From Actinomycetota bacterium (lineage in GTDB: Bacteria > Actinomycetota > Humimicrobiia > Humimicrobiales > Humimicrobiaceae), in contig JACIXO010000045.1 of assembly GCA_014360385.1 (NCBI GenBank), positions 1 through 8,198 of the forward strand: a stretch of 8,198 bases of DNA, given 5' to 3'. A program made the translations under genes and the position numbers. The notes below the pieces were generated by a model. That model was not told the origin of the DNA. It was given only the letters and a program-made list of their open reading frames with translations, and did no database searches. Numbering within the stretch: the first letter of the stretch is position 1; each line of letters opens with the position of its first letter. Positions 6,861 to 8,198 of this stretch are shown here, in pieces.

Positions 6861-6918
6861 AAGCGTTTAAAATTTCTAAAGTGTTTTAAAGCATTTTAAA
6901 GCATTCCAAAGCTCTTAA
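6861..6918. repeat. Degenerate tandem array with about 10-bp period upstream of leuD
   Basis: Within the leuC-leuD spacer, decamers of the form AAGNNTTTTA recur in phase: AAGTGTTTTA (6879-6888), AAGCATTTTA (6889-6898), AAGCATTCCA (6899-6908) and AAGCTCTTAA (6909-6918). A related AAGCGTTTAA lies at 6861-6870. The 10-bp period matches one helical turn, so the same face repeats. This might bend DNA, present phased protein sites, or simply be slippage. The TpA steps inside TTTTAAA argue against strong A-tract bending. No codon periodicity is evident. Confidence 0.6.
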
Positions 6919-6942
6919 TAGTATTAAAAATTATTTTAAGAG
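6912..6942. other. AT-rich inverted repeat in the leuC-leuD spacer
   Basis: CTCTTAA (6912-6918) and TTAAGAG (6936-6942) form a 7-bp stem with a 17-nt loop. On the plus strand it is followed by ATTTTTTA, which looks terminator-like, but no plus-strand gene ends here. On the minus strand, the operon's direction, no T-run follows. In that direction the first arm overlaps the CTC-TTA codons of the 9-codon frame at 6960-6931. The stem is weak, with only two G-C pairs. Confidence 0.3.
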
Positions 6943-6970
6943 ATTTTTTAGGATTTGCACAAGGCTCCTT
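6931..6970 (-). promoter_or_regulatory. Possible mini-ORF with strong ribosome-binding site between leuC and leuD
   Basis: AAGGAG at 6970-6965 lies 26 nt after the leuC stop. It is followed by a 4-nt spacer and a GTG-started frame of nine codons ending in TAA at 6933-6931: MQILKNLLK. Three Leu codons (CTA, CTC, TTA) and one Ile make up nearly half the peptide. The CTC-TTA pair coincides with one arm of the inverted repeat at 6912-6942. The layout recalls a leader-peptide attenuator, but the expected terminator T-run is absent in this direction. Such a strong ribosome site with no gene after it is the notable part. Confidence 0.3.
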
Positions 6971-6996
6971 AATCTTTTTAAAATCAATAAGCTTTC

Positions 6997-8198
6997 TTAC
7001 CATATGTCTTCTGGTACAGCAATTCTTCCAGCTATAGCGGAAGCCGCCGCTACTGCCGGCCCACTAAGATAAACTTCGCTTTTGGGATGACCCATTCTTC
7101 CCACAAAATTTCTATTAGTTGTAGAAACTGCTACCTCACCCTCAGCAAGGACTCCCATGTGCCCCCCAAGACATGGGCCACATGTTGGTGTGCTTACTAC
7201 ACAGCCAGCTTCTATAAAAGTCTCAATATAACCTTCTCTGAGAGCAGAAAGATATATATTCTGAGTAGCAGGTATAATAATAGCTCTAACTTTTTCATTG
7301 ACTCTTTTGCCATTTAAAATCCTTGCCGCAATCTCTAAATCCTCAAGTCTTCCATTCGTGCATGAGCCTATAACGACCTGGTCTACTTTTACGTCTCTTA
7401 AATCTTTTGCCTTTTTCACATTCGAAGGAAGATGTGGAGCAGCAACCAGCAGTTCTATCTCGTCAGAGTTTATTTCAAAAACCTTTTCGTAACAAGCATC
7501 ACTGTCAGGAGAAAACACCTTATAAGGAAGTAGCTCCTGACTTTTCTCTTTCTGACTTTGCTCTGATTGTATATTCTGGTCTGCTTGGATATTTTGCTCT
7601 AATTGTGCAAATTGTACATCCTGATGTATATACTGATCCACTTTGCCTGACACTGACTCTAATAGTGGGTTAGATATTAGTTTCGAAGTCAGACCAAGTT
7701 TTGGCTCAAGATACTGCCTTGTAATTTCATCCACTTCAATAATTCCAAACTTAGCTCCTGCCTCTATAGCCATATTACACATTGTAAGTCTTGAATCCAT
7801 GGAAAGCCCACGAATCACAGGACCACTAAATTCCATAGATTTATAAAGAGCACCATCTACACCAATTAAACCAATCGTGTAGAGTATAAGGTCCTTGCCA
7901 GAAACCCACTCATTAAGTTTTCCTTTATATACAAATTTCATAGAGCCTGGAACCATAAACCATAGTTTTCCAGTAGCCATAGCCACTGCTATATCTGTGC
8001 TTCCAACCCCTGTAGACAGAGCACCCAGCGCTCCGTAAGTGCATGTATGTGAGTCTGCTCCAATAATAAGCTGACCCGGTAGAACAAGACCAGCTTCAGG
8101 TAAAAGTGCATGCTCTATACCCATTCTTCCGACTTCAAAATAATGTTTTATACCAAACTCAATTGCAAAATCTCTTATAAGTTTACACTGTTGCGCTG
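6997..8198 (-). CDS. leuC: 3-isopropylmalate/citramalate isomerase large subunit (5' end outside window)
   Basis: LeuC is the catalytic [4Fe-4S] subunit that pairs with LeuD. The visible 399 complete codons run off the right edge. The first complete codons read AQQCKLIRDFAIEFGIKHYF, matching the conserved LeuC/aconitase region, so the ATG at 8124 is internal and about 70 N-terminal residues are probably missing. IGADSHTCTYG is intact. The three cluster cysteines are present: SCTNGR (Cys at 7362-7360) and TCGPC (Cys at 7182-7180 and 7173-7171). The C-terminus has NRNFVGRMGHP. Between IIEVDE and PYKVFSPDSDACYEKV, where this subfamily usually has only a short connector, about 50-60 residues are present, including the Gln-triplet array at 7552-7623. 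Conserved sequence on both sides is in frame, so the gene is not broken. This insertion is the main oddity. Confidence 0.96.
   Translation of the reverse strand, partial: AQQCKLIRDFAIEFGIKHYFEVGRMGIEHALLPEAGLVLPGQLIIGADSHTCTYGALGALSTGVGSTDIAVAMATGKLWFMVPGSMKFVYKGKLNEWVSGKDLILYTIGLIGVDGALYKSMEFSGPVIRGLSMDSRLTMCNMAIEAGAKFGIIEVDEITRQYLEPKLGLTSKLISNPLLESVSGKVDQYIHQDVQFAQLEQNIQADQNIQSEQSQKEKSQELLPYKVFSPDSDACYEKVFEINSDEIELLVAAPHLPSNVKKAKDLRDVKVDQVVIGSCTNGRLEDLEIAARILNGKRVNEKVRAIIIPATQNIYLSALREGYIETFIEAGCVVSTPTCGPCLGGHMGVLAEGEVAVSTTNRNFVGRMGHPKSEVYLSGPAVAAASAIAGRIAVPEDIW
7552..7623 (-). repeat. leuC: Gln-x-x triplet array within leuC
   Basis: Eight consecutive triplets place Gln at every third residue: QDV QFA QLE QNI QAD QNI QSE QSQ. 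At the DNA level TTGCTCTGATTGT (7558-7570) recurs as TTGCTCTAATTGT (7594-7606) exactly 36 nt away, and degenerate 9- and 18-bp periodicity is visible. The array lies in a hydrophilic insertion between two conserved parts of LeuC, probably an exposed loop. Expansion of a short in-frame repeat is the likely origin. Confidence 0.85.

Noticed and set aside
6912..6950. Hairpin followed by ATTTTTTA that looks like a plus-strand terminator
   Set aside because: No plus-strand gene ends nearby, the stem is only 7 bp and mostly A-T, and the T-run is on the wrong strand for leuC.
8122..8124. ATG as the start of leuC
   Set aside because: Upstream in-frame codons to the window edge encode conserved LeuC sequence (AQQCKLIRDFA), so this Met is internal.

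Overview
The window is AT-rich DNA from a bacterium that probably makes its own branched-chain amino acids. Most coding is on the minus strand, and TTG and GTG are probably used as starts alongside ATG. Gene content (two-subunit LeuCD, long-form citramalate synthase, fused Na/Pi cotransporter-PhoU protein, cytoplasmic patatin) fits a low-GC, Clostridia-like or uncultivated anaerobic lineage. No ribosomal or other phylogenetic marker is present, so I do not name a taxon.

Layout: positions 1-101 hold a promoter and a possible operator. Positions 102-1810 (plus strand) encode a two-gene ABC-2 exporter, ATPase then permease, 2 nt apart. A 72-nt convergent gap follows. Everything from 1883 to the right edge is on the minus strand. 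In transcription order it reads leuC (5' end outside the window), leuD, cimA, a patatin-like hydrolase gene, and a Na/Pi cotransporter-PhoU gene.

LeuC and LeuD form the iron-sulfur isomerase of leucine synthesis. The same enzyme type also acts on citramalate, so leuCD-cimA is the core of the pyruvate (citramalate) route to 2-oxobutyrate and isoleucine. The patatin gene starts 2 nt after cimA and takes its ribosome-binding site from the end of cimA, so it looks translationally coupled to this metabolic operon.

The least ordinary parts are these. LeuC carries an insertion with eight consecutive Gln-x-x triplets. Two very short Leu-rich reading frames with ribosome-binding-like sequences follow leuC and leuD. 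A decamer-periodic AT-rich spacer precedes leuD. About 180 bp between the patatin and cotransporter genes hold several short coding-like frames, one of which resembles a signal or membrane segment overlapping the cotransporter start. I found no RNA genes, insertion sequences, CRISPR arrays or convincing terminators.
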